Shown: positions 1 through 9,400 of the stretch, in pieces
Layout of the letters: each line of letters starts with the position of its first letter
Numbering within the stretch: the first letter of the stretch is position 1
From: Syntrophobacter sp. SbD1
GTDB lineage: Bacteria > Desulfobacterota > Syntrophobacteria > Syntrophobacterales > Syntrophobacteraceae
Assembly: GCA_900290365.1 (NCBI GenBank)
Contig: OMOE01000169.1
Span: 1 to 44,286, forward strand
Length of the DNA: 44,286 bases
Reading direction: 5' to 3'
The notes under the pieces: generated by a model
The model's database searches: none
What the model saw: the letters and a program-made list of their open reading frames with translations, nothing else
What the model was told of the DNA's origin: nothing
Made by a program: the position numbers and the translations under genes

Positions 1-609
1 ACGAAAAGATCATGACACGGTCCAAGCATCCTTGAAAGATGGGGTTGGCCGGACGCTTACATTGATTCGCAGCTTTTATGGAAGTGCTTGCATTCATGGC
101 AAATTCAGTCCTAAGTGCTTGCACGGCGGGGTGATACTCGGCAGCAAGAGTTTTATCAGGGATGCACTTAAAAGAGTGAAATTGGAGCGAGTCCAAGCCC
201 CGGACGTTTCCCATAGTTACGCGTTACGTTCATCCCTGGACATTGAAGAGAGATTATCTCAGCGTGCTGTGAGCATTTTTGTGTCACCCGGGAAGAGATA
301 ATGCGCAGCAGGCGGGGTGAATCCAGAAAAACATGTGTTTACCTGATCAAAAGGCAGGCGTGCGCAACAAACATGGAAATAGCCGAGTTGTTTGGAACCT
401 TGAGCTATTCGGCGGTGGCTAAGATAAGTCAGCGTGTATCGAAGCAATTAGGAGGAGACAACGGGTTCCGAGAGCTGATAATAAGCTTGCAGTTAAAATA
501 TTCCTTTTTCAAGACACCTTTCTTTTACCTTTCATACATACTTCGATTTGGAAAATACTTCACCTGTTCTCGTCTGCTCCTTGGAATCTCAGGCGGCCCG
601 AAAGTTTAA
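1..609 (+). pseudogene. REP-associated (Y1/IS200-like) transposase remnant, C-terminal part, frameshifted
   Basis: The left edge is open in frame 2 up to 301 and encodes a segment with GVILGSKSFIRDALKRVK, which resembles the end of the REP-associated tyrosine transposase domain. The continuation is in frame 1: from about 247 it reads REIISACCEHFCV, then RRGESRKTCVYLIKR and MEIAELFGTLSYSAVAKISQR. This is the DnaA-C-like helix-turn-helix tail common in these transposases (family resemblance judged by eye). The shift between frames lies near 246-256, so the gene is broken or has an indel error. The catalytic HUH and Tyr motifs would lie left of the window. Similarity stops near 510; the last ~30 codons are unrelated. 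The presence of palindromic REP-like repeats in the same window fits a RAYT origin. Confidence 0.55.
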
Positions 610-814
610 CACGTCCGGATCATTTCCGTTATGCGATCAGCCCTCGCCCTGATTTTTCAAGTTGGCAAGATCTGGATGTATCTGGAATCCGAGGATGCGT
701 CCGGAACAGAGAAAACACACAAAGGCAAGCGCAAGACCTGGTTGTGTTCTCATCTGTTCCCGGTTGAATTTACAGCTTAAAGTTTCTCAAAGAGATCTAC
801 AATGCTCTGTCCTA

Positions 815-1120
815 CTAGGCATACTCCAAACGGGTGACAAAGAGCTTGCCGTCACCAATCTTTCCAGTAAGGGCCGTGTTTTGGATCGTTTTCACCACCT
901 CTTTACCCTGATCATCGTTGACTGATAGCGTGAGCATCAAATCGGGTTCGAAATTAACGGTGTATGAGGCGCTACGATACGTCTCGATGTGCCCCTTCTG
1001 TCGTCCGAACCCCTTCACCTCGAAAACGGTCATCACCTGGACACCGATCTCCAATAGTGCTTTTCGAACTTCTTCCAGTTTGAACGGCTTTATGATTGCC
1101 TCTATTTTTACCATAGTCAT
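815..1120 (-). CDS. glnB: Nitrogen regulatory protein P-II (GlnB/GlnK family)
   Basis: A 101-residue PII signal-transduction protein, a trimeric cytosolic sensor of 2-oxoglutarate and ATP/ADP that controls nitrogen assimilation partners. It starts MTMVKIEAIIKPFKLEEV, has the GFGRQKGH ATP-loop signature and a T-loop YRSASYTVNF that keeps the Tyr equivalent to the uridylylated Tyr51 of E. coli GlnB. The B-loop TGKIGDGKLFV is intact. It ends at LEYA, about 11 residues short of the usual 112, so the typical C-terminal IRIRTGE stretch is missing. No amtB or glnA lies beside it within the window. A sigma-54-type promoter lies about 225 bp upstream. Whether it is GlnB or GlnK cannot be decided from sequence alone. 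Confidence 0.93.
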   Translation of the reverse strand: MTMVKIEAIIKPFKLEEVRKALLEIGVQVMTVFEVKGFGRQKGHIETYRSASYTVNFEPDLMLTLSVNDDQGKEVVKTIQNTALTGKIGDGKLFVTRLEYA

Positions 1121-1346
1121 TCTCCTTCTTTCCTTGTTTGAATTGCGAGCTTATTAATGATGTTTAAGTAAATCCGGCCATTTGTAGCCGGAGTCCACAG
1201 ACTCCGAATCGAGTTCGGGACAGGCCGTTTCCTCGATTACCGTCTGTTCTTTCCCCCTTGCGTATTTAATCGCGTTTTCGCGTGAAGAATTTCCGCTCCC
1301 CTTACAGATGGAGGCTTCGGGTGCTGCGCAACGTTTAACCAAGGAA

Positions 1347-1361
1347 GCAATTTATTTGCCA
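1347..1361 (-). promoter_or_regulatory. Candidate sigma-54 (-24/-12) promoter for glnB
   Basis: Read on the minus strand the site is TGGCAAATAAATTGCT. The -24 GG and the -12 GC are at standard spacing (TGGCA, then TTGC after the usual gap). It points towards glnB, whose start codon is about 225 bp downstream. glnB/glnK genes are commonly sigma-54/NtrC dependent, which supports the assignment; no NtrC site was identified. Confidence 0.6.
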
Positions 1362-1431
1362 ACAACTCTGTGTCGGCTTGGGGAGCAGTTTGGAAGGTTT
1401 TTGCTACCAGGATTAGTTCAAAATATGCAAA

Positions 1432-1743
1432 CTAATTGACACAAAATAGTATCAAACGTGGAAGGAAAATGAACAAAATTGCACCATTTTTGCGTGAAAA
1501 TTCATCCGAATCGCGGCCTTCCCCTTTCCAAAACGGACCTTGTCCAGTTTGGCACGGATCGGTGTCGATTACATGGACCTGTTCGATAGGCCAGCCCCAT
1601 GCTACCGCCCGCTCCCGTAGGGCGTACTGTCTCTTCTTGCTCTCCGTGCTCTCGAAGACTTGTCGAACGGTTGACTGACGCACATAGAGGTATGCGTCAC
1701 GTTTTAAATGCGTTGCTCTCACCTTTGAATGCGTCTCAAACAT
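1432..1743 (-). pseudogene. Serine recombinase N-terminal fragment
   Basis: From the ATG at 1743 (GGAGAAGG ribosome site just upstream) the product begins MFETHSKVRATHLKRDAYLYVRQ and continues STVRQVFES, KRQYALRERAVAWGW and VHVIDTD. This is the start of the catalytic domain of serine recombinases of the resolvase/large recombinase type, with the catalytic Ser in the VRQST motif. After about 75 residues the homology stops and an unrelated low-complexity tail runs to the stop. The rest of the catalytic domain and the DNA-binding domain are absent, so this is a decayed mobile-element gene. Confidence 0.7.
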
Positions 1744-1840
1744 AGCCTTCCTTCTCCTTTGCGCAGAAAGCGCCATGCCGACAAGCACCATCACGATATC
1801 AGCCCGGCCAGCTACGGACGATTGCCTCTGTTCCGAAAAG

Positions 1841-2003
1841 TTTTCATGGTTTCCGGGTGTCCCGGAGGACATGAAGGGTTACTACGAAAAGATTTCAAAT
1901 CCCCCCTGCCCCCACCCGGATCGAGTCCGGGACAGGCTCTAGAAAAGGGGGGTGATTTGTACGCCCCTTTTCATGGTTTCAGAATGTTCCGCAGGGACAT
2001 GAA
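1841..2003 (+). repeat. Two REP-like palindromic units around a CCCCCC/GGGGGG stem
   Basis: Unit 1 (1841-1875) and unit 2 (1968-2003) both have the frame TTTTCATGGTTTC...GGGACATGAAGG, with outer arms TTCATG/CATGAA. Unit 1 has a perfect inner hairpin, TCCGGG-TGT-CCCGGA. Between them lie AAATCCCCCC (about 1898-1907) and a complementary GGGGGGTGATTT (about 1947-1958). Further copies of the unit lie at 10191-10226, 16312-16347 and 16403-16438. The arrangement (paired units, stems with loops) resembles bacterial REP/BIME elements. Confidence 0.65.
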
Positions 2004-2390
2004 GGACTGTGGAAGATGGCCACTGGCGGACTTCTCCGCTCCAGGGGCGAGATGATCGCAGCTGAATATGCAAGGGGTACGGTCCGGAGAACGTTACCCG
2101 GCTCAGACGGTTTCGTTTCCCATTTTACCCAACCGACCCCATATTCTGTTTTGTCCTTTATTTTCAATGAGTTAGAGATTTAGTGAGAGCCTCTGTCTGT
2201 GGCCATGTTGCTCAGCAATTAGTCAGTGCCTTGCGGACTGCATTCCCGGGTCTTCCGATGGGCTTGCCTGAATGCAGGTGGGGTATATGAATTTTAGGGT
2301 TTCCCTACTGGTGGCACACATGTTGCCACTAAGATTCTGCCTTCGAGGGACAACGCTGGTCTTAAAAGCTGACAATCACAGAGGATTTGA
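2004..2390 (+). promoter_or_regulatory. Regulatory region upstream of the redox operon
   Basis: No credible gene lies here. Besides the sigma-54 promoter at 2312-2326, the region contains a perfect 11-bp palindrome TTGCTCAGCAA at 2208-2218. It also has an inverted repeat CTGCATTC (2238-2245) / GAATGCAG (2270-2277). These lie about 100 and 40-70 bp upstream of the promoter, where enhancer-binding activators of sigma-54 usually sit. Their role as activator sites is inferred from position and symmetry only. Confidence 0.4.
2312..2326 (+). promoter_or_regulatory. Sigma-54 (-24/-12) promoter of the redox operon
   Basis: The site is TGGCAC-ACATG-TTGC, an essentially consensus -24/-12 element with 5-bp spacing between the two blocks. 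The predicted start of transcription is near 2338, about 50 bp before the first gene at 2391. All genes up to about 17639 lie on the same strand with mostly short gaps, so this single promoter could drive the whole set. Sigma-54 control implies an enhancer-binding regulator, which is not encoded in the window. Confidence 0.75.
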
Positions 2391-4430
2391 ATGGTTGACT
2401 ACTATCCACTGAAGCGAGTTGCCGGAACGCATAAAGTTCATGATGCGGAGGTCCGGACAGTGTGCCGGGAATGCACAGCGGGCTGCGGTCTTTTGGCTTA
2501 CCTGAAAGAAGGCAAAATAGTCGATATTCAGGGAGATGAGACCGATCCAATAAGCAGGGGCAGGCTATGCGCCAGAGGGATTGCTTTTCACCAGGGATTG
2601 ACCAGCCCCGACCGGTTAAATCGTGTCTTGCAGCGCAACAATTTAAATGATTCCTTTCAGCCAATCGATGATTGGGAAAAAGCGCTGGACCTGGTTGCGG
2701 AGCAGCTGCGTAAGATCAGGGCCAGGTATGGGCCCCGTTCACTGATGATCGGGTGCGATCCTGAAGCGGGTCTGGATTTCTTCATCGGCGCTATGCGCTT
2801 TGCACGGCTTTGGGGCACGCCCCACGTCTTTCATCCCCTTTATGCACCCAGAGGGATATCCTCTCAGCACTATGACATAAGCGCCTCGGCGCCGCGCTGC
2901 AGCGACTGGGTTCACAGCGGGTACATCCTTCTGGTCGAGGCGGACCTGGCCACTACACATCCCGTAACATTCGGATGGCTCATGGACGCCAAGGATCGGG
3001 GAGCAGAGATCATTTCTTTGGACAGCCGCTTTAATGCCACGATGAGCAAAGCGGATGTGGCCATGACGATCAGGCCGGAGAGCGGCAACAAGTTTGCCTT
3101 GGCCTTGATGAAGGTGATGCTGGAGGAAAATCTCTATGACACGGGAGCAGCCGGGTTTTCCTCTTCCAGCCTCGAAGCTTGGAGGGATTCATTTGCGTCA
3201 TTGCCCTATTCGGGACTTGAGGAAACAACCGGTCTTAGCAACGAGAAAGTGAAGGAAATCGCACGCCGATTGGCTACAAAAAAACCTGTGACGCTAATTA
3301 CAGGCAAGAGACTCTCAAACCGGCAAAATTCGGGGATCTGGCGCACAATTGCTTTAGCGGCGGGATGGAATAATTTAGCGGCGGGATGGAATAAAATGAA
3401 GGGTGGCGGCTGGTATCCGCTGGATGGGGGACTCCCGCCCTTTAATCCTTTTTCCGATATCGATGCAATGGACTCCCGCAGGCCGGTTTCCGAAGATGAT
3501 GAGCGATTTAGTGAGGCTATCGATGAATTGGCCGAGGTCCCGCAAGACCCTGAGCTGCCTGTCAAGGCGCTCATCTGCTCGGGGAATTGCCTGTATGACT
3601 TTATGTCACCCCTGCGTTCGATAGCGAAGAGTTCGGAACTGACCATTCATTTCGGCGCGTTCCCTAATGAGACCGGAGATCTTTCTCATGTTGTGATACC
3701 GGCAACACTCTGGCCCGAAATAGAATGCCTCAACTTCAGTAATGACCGCGCAATCCAGTGGGGTGAAAGGATAGTCGAACCCGTGCAGGGACTCCGTTCG
3801 GGCCTGGATTTGTGGACCGGGGTTGCACAGCGCCTGGCGGATGCCCGCCGCCTTGAATGGAAAGCCTTTTTCCCCTGGAAAAAGGAGGATGGTTCGACGG
3901 ACCACCGTTCATTTTTCGGCTGGCTTCTCGATCAGTCCCCTTACACATCCGGATATGGGCTGGAGCGGATAATCGCCGCGAGCACCGATGCGCACGTACT
4001 CTGGCCCATAGACCCGATTGCCGCTGCAGGAACTCCCGGGGAAATCGAACCGTTTTTCGCACCATCCTCCTTGGAGCATCTCCCCCCGGAGGCGGAGGCG
4101 GAACTGTTTCCTCTCACTTTCCATGCTACCCGGACCATTTCCCGCTCCGGTGACGCAGATAACTTCCGGCCATGGACCAAAGCCCTGGAAGACCCCGATG
4201 CAGTGCAAATCCATCCCGGCGCCGCGAAGGTCCTTGGAATCGAAAATGGAGACGAAGTTGTGGTCCATGGCCCTAATGAAGTGATCGAGGCCAAGGCGTG
4301 GATCACCCGAATGGTCCCCAAGTGGATGATCTGGTCTGCGCGAAGGCTTGGGACCAGACATGCGGTCATTTATAAGAAGGGCGAATCCGGTGAGGAAGCC
4401 TCTCGGATCTTAAGAGAGTTTTTGAGATGA
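2391..4430 (+). CDS. Molybdopterin (bis-MGD) oxidoreductase, formate dehydrogenase/nitrate reductase-like
   Basis: A 679-residue cytoplasmic member of the Mo/W-bis-MGD family. The N-terminal 4Fe-4S motif is CRECTAGC plus GRLCARG (about residues 25-60). Pterin-binding regions follow (TTHPVTFGWLMDAKDRGAEI, about 188-207), and the C-terminal dinucleotide-binding domain ends with VQIHPGAAKVLGIENGDEVVV. Where formate dehydrogenases have the metal-ligand Cys or Sec (about 32 residues before the ILLVEAD strand), I see PLYAPRGISSQHYD with no Cys or Ser-Cys pair and no in-frame TGA. The catalytic ligand may therefore be missing or different. A 21-bp tandem duplication gives LAAGWNN-LAAGWNK near residue 325. 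Its stop overlaps the start of the next ferredoxin (ATGA), so the two are probably translated together. The substrate is unknown; formate is only one possibility. Confidence 0.8.
   Translation: MVDYYPLKRVAGTHKVHDAEVRTVCRECTAGCGLLAYLKEGKIVDIQGDETDPISRGRLCARGIAFHQGLTSPDRLNRVLQRNNLNDSFQPIDDWEKALDLVAEQLRKIRARYGPRSLMIGCDPEAGLDFFIGAMRFARLWGTPHVFHPLYAPRGISSQHYDISASAPRCSDWVHSGYILLVEADLATTHPVTFGWLMDAKDRGAEIISLDSRFNATMSKADVAMTIRPESGNKFALALMKVMLEENLYDTGAAGFSSSSLEAWRDSFASLPYSGLEETTGLSNEKVKEIARRLATKKPVTLITGKRLSNRQNSGIWRTIALAAGWNNLAAGWNKMKGGGWYPLDGGLPPFNPFSDIDAMDSRRPVSEDDERFSEAIDELAEVPQDPELPVKALICSGNCLYDFMSPLRSIAKSSELTIHFGAFPNETGDLSHVVIPATLWPEIECLNFSNDRAIQWGERIVEPVQGLRSGLDLWTGVAQRLADARRLEWKAFFPWKKEDGSTDHRSFFGWLLDQSPYTSGYGLERIIAASTDAHVLWPIDPIAAAGTPGEIEPFFAPSSLEHLPPEAEAELFPLTFHATRTISRSGDADNFRPWTKALEDPDAVQIHPGAAKVLGIENGDEVVVHGPNEVIEAKAWITRMVPKWMIWSARRLGTRHAVIYKKGESGEEASRILREFLR
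3355..3396 (+). repeat. 21-bp tandem duplication inside the molybdopterin oxidoreductase gene
   Basis: The unit TTAGCGGCGGGATGGAATAA plus one base occurs twice head to tail, differing only in the last base. It stays in frame and encodes LAAGWNN followed by LAAGWNK. It looks like a recent slippage duplication. Confidence 0.85.
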
Positions 4431-4975
4431 GCCAGGAGAAGAGAGTGGAACGGCGAGGGAATATCCTTCAAATGGATTCTTCCCGTTGTATCGGGTGTTT
4501 TGCATGTGAAACGGCCTGTAAAATGGAGCATGGCTTTCCTGCGGAGATTCATCCGATCCGGGGAATGATGATTGGACCACTGGAACAAAACGGTGAGTTC
4601 GTTTTAAGCTTTGTGCCGACGACTTGCTCGCACTGCGAAAATCCGGCCTGTGTAGCGGTATGTCCATCCGGGGCAATGCAAAAAAGAGACGATGGGATCG
4701 TTTTCTCCGATCTCGAGCTTTGTATCGGTTGTCAGACCTGCGCTGTAGCGTGTCCTTTCGGGGTCCCCCAGCTGAACCCTCAAACGGGTAAGATCGCCAA
4801 ATGCGACGGGTGCAAAGATCGGTGCGCCGATGGGCTGTGGCCCGTGTGCGCCCTCAGGTGCCCGACCGGGGCACTGATCTACGGGACCCCTTCTCGTGTC
4901 GTTCAAGATATTAGACATAAAGGAGCGCTGCGGGTTGCTGGAAGAGTTTTGAGTTTTGAGCAAGGGAAAAAGTGA
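4427..4975 (+). CDS. Four-cluster 4Fe-4S ferredoxin subunit (HybA/DmsB/HycB type)
   Basis: A 182-residue electron-transfer subunit with four cysteine clusters in DmsB-like order: CIGCFACETAC, CSHCENPACVAVC, CIGCQTCAVAC and CDGC...CALRC. There is no signal peptide, so it should act in the cytoplasm. It overlaps the preceding molybdopterin protein by four bases (ATGA) and is followed without a gap by HdrC. It most likely wires the molybdopterin enzyme to the Hdr proteins. The family is clear; the exact partner is inferred from gene order. Confidence 0.88.
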   Translation: MSQEKRVERRGNILQMDSSRCIGCFACETACKMEHGFPAEIHPIRGMMIGPLEQNGEFVLSFVPTTCSHCENPACVAVCPSGAMQKRDDGIVFSDLELCIGCQTCAVACPFGVPQLNPQTGKIAKCDGCKDRCADGLWPVCALRCPTGALIYGTPSRVVQDIRHKGALRVAGRVLSFEQGKK

Positions 4976-5547
4976 TGGTCAGACTTAAGGGAACATCTTC
5001 TGAGAGGGAGTTCTTGCATCAGGTGATCGACGAAAGTGGACAGAATCTGCTGGAATGCCTGCAATGCGGCAAGTGCAGCGGTGGGTGTCCCATAGCATCC
5101 AACGAGGTAGGCGGGCCGAGGAGATTGATCGCCCAGATCCTTGGCGGCATGAAGGAGCAAGCACTCAAGGACCCCACCTGGTGGTACTGCGTCAGTTGCG
5201 GAACATGCGCCACCCGCTGCCCGGTGGAAATCAACATGTACAAGGTTTCAACAGTGCTGTGCGAAATAGCCGAAAAAGAGAAGGTTACGCCTTCCGAGCC
5301 GGATATCCATAGATTTGAAGAACTTTTCCTGGAGTCAGTCCGCAAGCATGGCCGGGTTCAGGAGATGAAAACGGCCATGGCTTATAACCTGCGTTCATGG
5401 AAGCCTTTTAAGGATGCCGGTATGGGTTTCAAGCTCATGATCAAGGGCGCCGTCTCTCCGATGGATATGCTTGCGGGGAAAAGAAAGGAAGATGCAGCGG
5501 TCGGCCGGATCTTCCAACGGCTGCAGCAAGACAAGAACGGAGAATAG
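4975..5547 (+). CDS. hdrC: Heterodisulfide reductase subunit C-like protein
   Basis: About 190 residues with two ferredoxin motifs, CLQCGKCSGGCP and CVSCGTCATRCP, in the HdrC layout. HdrC carries electrons from the HdrA flavin and FeS centres to HdrB. I use the ATG at 4975, which overlaps the previous stop (TGATG); a GTG at 4972 is also in frame. hdrB follows after three bases. In organisms without coenzyme M the HdrBC acceptor is unknown, so this should not be read as CoM-CoB heterodisulfide reduction. Confidence 0.9.
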   Translation: MVRLKGTSSEREFLHQVIDESGQNLLECLQCGKCSGGCPIASNEVGGPRRLIAQILGGMKEQALKDPTWWYCVSCGTCATRCPVEINMYKVSTVLCEIAEKEKVTPSEPDIHRFEELFLESVRKHGRVQEMKTAMAYNLRSWKPFKDAGMGFKLMIKGAVSPMDMLAGKRKEDAAVGRIFQRLQQDKNGE

Positions 5548-5550
5548 TCG

Positions 5551-6414
5551 ATGAAGGTGAGTTATTACCCCGGGTGTTCCCTGGAAGCCCTTGCAAAGCC
5601 CTACAACAATTCGACCAGGAGCATTTGCCGGATGCTCGATGTCGAACTGCACGAACCTTTGGGCTGGTCTTGTTGCGGTTCATCGGCGGCCCTCAAGATC
5701 GATGGTCTGCTTTCGGTCTCCCTTGCTGCCCATAATCTGGCGAAGACCGAAAAAGTGGGCCCTTCCGATGTGCTGATACCATGTCCTTTCTGCTATCGCC
5801 GTCTTTTGAGCGCTCAGCAGGAGCTTCAAGCCGACTTGAACCTGAAAGCAAAAGTGGAATCAACCATCGAAGCGGACATCGAGGGTCGGTTGAGTATCCA
5901 TAACATTCTGAATTTTTTCCGCAACGTGGTGGGGCTTGAAGAAATAATGTCAAGAGTGAAGAAGCCTCTGAACGGGATCAAGGTGCTCCCCTACTATGGC
6001 TGCTACCTGGTCAAGCCTCCAGGCGTCACCTCTTTTGACGATCCGGAGGACCCCGTTTCAATGGACCAGATCCTCCGCTCATTAGGAGCAGAAGTGCTGG
6101 ATTGGGATTTCAAGACCGAGTGTTGCGGGTCCGGTCTGGCTCTTAGCAAGACCGAAAAGGTAGTCGAACTGAGCGGGCGCCTGGTTCGCGAAGCAGTGTG
6201 GAGAGGCGCCGACGCCATCGTAGTTGTCTGTCAGCTCTGCCATGCCAACCTGGATATGCGCCAGGACGAAATGGGCAGGCTGCATGGAGAAAAATACCGG
6301 CTCCCCATCATTTATCTGACACAACTCATGGGATTGGCGTTTGGTGTTGAGCCGGGATCGCTCGGATTAAATCATCATCTGGTGAACCCGCTGCCGGTTC
6401 TGAAGGGTATATGA
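5551..6414 (+). CDS. hdrB: Heterodisulfide reductase subunit B-like protein
   Basis: A 287-residue protein with two CCG domains. The first is YYPGCSLE, SCCGSSAA and CPFCYRR; the second is YYGCYLVK, ECCGSGLAL and CQLCHANLD. In methanogen HdrB each CCG domain binds a noncubane 4Fe-4S cluster, and these do the disulfide chemistry. All key cysteines are visible, so this subunit looks catalytically competent. It sits between hdrC and hdrA with tight spacing. The physiological disulfide or other substrate is unknown. Confidence 0.92.
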   Translation: MKVSYYPGCSLEALAKPYNNSTRSICRMLDVELHEPLGWSCCGSSAALKIDGLLSVSLAAHNLAKTEKVGPSDVLIPCPFCYRRLLSAQQELQADLNLKAKVESTIEADIEGRLSIHNILNFFRNVVGLEEIMSRVKKPLNGIKVLPYYGCYLVKPPGVTSFDDPEDPVSMDQILRSLGAEVLDWDFKTECCGSGLALSKTEKVVELSGRLVREAVWRGADAIVVVCQLCHANLDMRQDEMGRLHGEKYRLPIIYLTQLMGLAFGVEPGSLGLNHHLVNPLPVLKGI

Positions 6415-6424
6415 AGGACGAGTA

Positions 6425-9400
6425 ATGAAAAGGGTTGGAGTCTATATTTGCCATTGTGGCACAAACATCGCTGGTAAGGTCGATGTGACCGGTATATCCG
6501 ATCAAATTGGCGCAGAATGCGAAGAAGTAGTTGTCTCGAGGCACTACAAGTACATGTGTTCGGAACCGGGTCAGAAAATGATCCGGGAGGATATTGCAGA
6601 GTATTCTCTTGACCATGTAGTCGAGGCATCCTGTTCACCTAAGATGCACGAGCCTACCTTTCGCAATGCTGTGTCCATGGCCGGGATGAACCAGTACTGT
6701 TTCGAGATGGTCAATATTCGGGAACACTGTTCGTGGGTGTCCGAAGATGGGGGACTGGCCACTGCTAAAGCCAAGAGCCTGGTCAAAGGCGGAATTGCTC
6801 GAGTCCTGCACCACAAGCCGCTCCAGGGGTCCCGGTCGGCGGTTACCAGGACGGCCATGGTGGTCGGCGGCGGCATTGCAGGGATCACCTCGGCTTTGAA
6901 GATCGCAGGCGCCGGCTACAAGGTTTACCTGGTGGAAAAAGATGAGATCATCGGGGGCCGGATGTCGCAATTTGACAAGACCTTCCCGACACTCGACTGT
7001 GCGGGTTGCACACTGACCCCCAAAACGAGCGAGGCCGGGCGGCATCCCAATATAGAAATACTGACCAAGTCCGAAGTGGTCGGCGTCACCGGATTTGTGG
7101 GCAACTTCACTGCTCGTGTCCTTCAGAAACCGAGATACGTTCGCACCGATAAATGCACCGGTTGCGGTGACTGCCAAAAGGTTTGCCCGGTAGACATCCC
7201 GAGTGCTTTCGAGGTAGGCCTTGCCACCCGGCATCCCATCAGCCGGCCTTTCCCTCAGGCCATTCCCAACACTTACTCCATCCTTCGCGCCGGGATGCCG
7301 CCATGCCAGGCTGCCTGTCCGGCTGGGGTGAACGCTCAAGGTTACATGACGCTTGCGGGAGAAGGAAAATTCGAAGAGGCCCTTGCATTGGTTCGAGAGC
7401 GAATGCCCTTTGCCTCCATGTGCGGCCGGATTTGCAACCGCAGATGTGAAAGCGCCTGCAAACGAGGCCAATTGGATGAACCTCTTGCCATCTGTCATAC
7501 GAAGCGTTTCCTCGGCGATTACGAGATCGAGCGGGGAGTTGACATTCAGCCCCCGATGATGCCTCGCCGGGAAGAAAAAATAGCAGTTGTAGGCGGTGGA
7601 CCGGGAGGTCTATCCGCTGCCTATTACCTCACACTGGAAGGCTATAGGGTCACAGTGTTCGAGAAACTGCCCCTGGCGGGAGGCATGCTGGCTGTCGGGA
7701 TTCCCGAGTATCGCCTTCCCAAAAAAGTGCTGGACCTCGAAATCAAGCGGCTCTGCAACCTTGGGGTTGAAATTCGCACGGGAATCGAGGTCGGCAAAGA
7801 CGTGAGTCTGAATCAGCTTCGAAGTGAAGGCTACCGTGCTTTCTTCCTGGGTATTGGAGCGCACAGGGGATACGCACTTGGCATAGAGGGAGAAAAGGAA
7901 TTCCAGCCTGTACTGGATGGCGTGACTTTCCTTCGGGACGTGGGATTGGGAGGGCGAAAGGCGCCGGCAGAAAGCGTGATTGTGATAGGCGGAGGCAACG
8001 TGGCAATCGATGCCGCACGTTCCGCTTTGCGTCTGGGGTGCTCAAAAGTCTTTATCGCTTACCGGCGAACCCGCGCGGAAATGCCCGCAAATGAGGAAGA
8101 GATCCACCATGCGGAGCAGGAAGGAATTGAAATCCACTACCTGACCATCCCCAAACGAGTGGTGGGCCGGAATGGACGTGTGACGGGACTCGAATGCATA
8201 AAAGCCAGGCTGGGAGAGCCGGATCAAGGCGGCAGGCGAAGACCGGTTCCCATCGAGGGAAGTGAGTTTATCATCGAGGCTGGGGCTGTTATCCCGGCCA
8301 TCGGCCAGGAAGTGGACCCGGGAGGATTGTGCGCCGAGGATCCCATCGAGGTCAGCAGACGCGGGACCCTGGTAGTTGAGAAAGAGACTTTTCAGACCAA
8401 CGTTTCCGATGTTTTCGCCGGGGGCGATGCTGTTCTTGGCCCCGCCACTTTCGTGGAGGCTGTCGCCCATGGACGACTGGCAGCACGGGCGATGCATGAT
8501 TTCCTGCAGTACGGCTCTCTTCGAGAGGTCAAAGCCACGGAGAAGCCGGTGGACAGGGAACTGAGCGAAGACGAGCGCTCAAGGGCGCGTTCCGGCAACA
8601 GGCAGCCCATGCCCATGATTGCTCCTGAAGTTCGAAAGCGCACTTTTGATGAGGTTGAGTTGGGCCTCACGGCTGAAGCCGCGCAACTGGAAGGCAAGCG
8701 GTGCCTGAGCTGCGGCCATTGCTGTCAGTGCGGCGAATGCGCCCGGAATTGCGGGCCGCAGGCGATTGACCTTACGGAGCGTGAGCGCATCCACACGCTC
8801 GATGTGGGCGCCATAGTGGTAGCAACCGGAATAGACGTTTTCGACCCTCGAAAGTATACGGAATACGGGTATGGAAAATACCCCGACGTGATCACCAACC
8901 TTCAGTTCGAACGGTTGTGCAACGCTTCCGGTCCGACCGGGGGGAAGCTCGTTCGCCCAAGTGACGGAAAGACGCCGCAAAGCGTCGTCTTCATTCAGTG
9001 CGTGGGGTCGCGGGACCGGGCTCGAGGCAACGAGTACTGTTCGAAAGTCTGTTGCATGATAAGCGCCAAGCAACTTAGCATATTCAAACACTTCAATCAC
9101 GACGGGCAGGCCTATGTTTTTTACATAGACAACCGGACCGGGGGCAAAGGTTACGAGGAGTTCCTGCGCAGAGCGATTGAGGAGGAGGGCGCCCAATACA
9201 TCCGGGGTCGGGTATCAAGAGTGTTCCAGGAAGGCGGCCGCCTGATCGTGCGGGGTGAAAACAGCCTTGCGGGCGGTCCCGTCGAAGTGGAAGCGGACAT
9301 GGTCGTGCTGGCAACCGGTCTCACTGCGCGTAAAGACTACCTGAGTGTTGCCAGGGCACTTAATCTGTCCACCGATAAGAACGGCTTCTTCATTGAGTTG

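Noticed and set aside
1154..1342. 62-codon minus-strand reading frame between the sigma-54 site and glnB
   Set aside because: No recognisable domain and no ribosome site; it lies in the glnB leader and is most likely chance.
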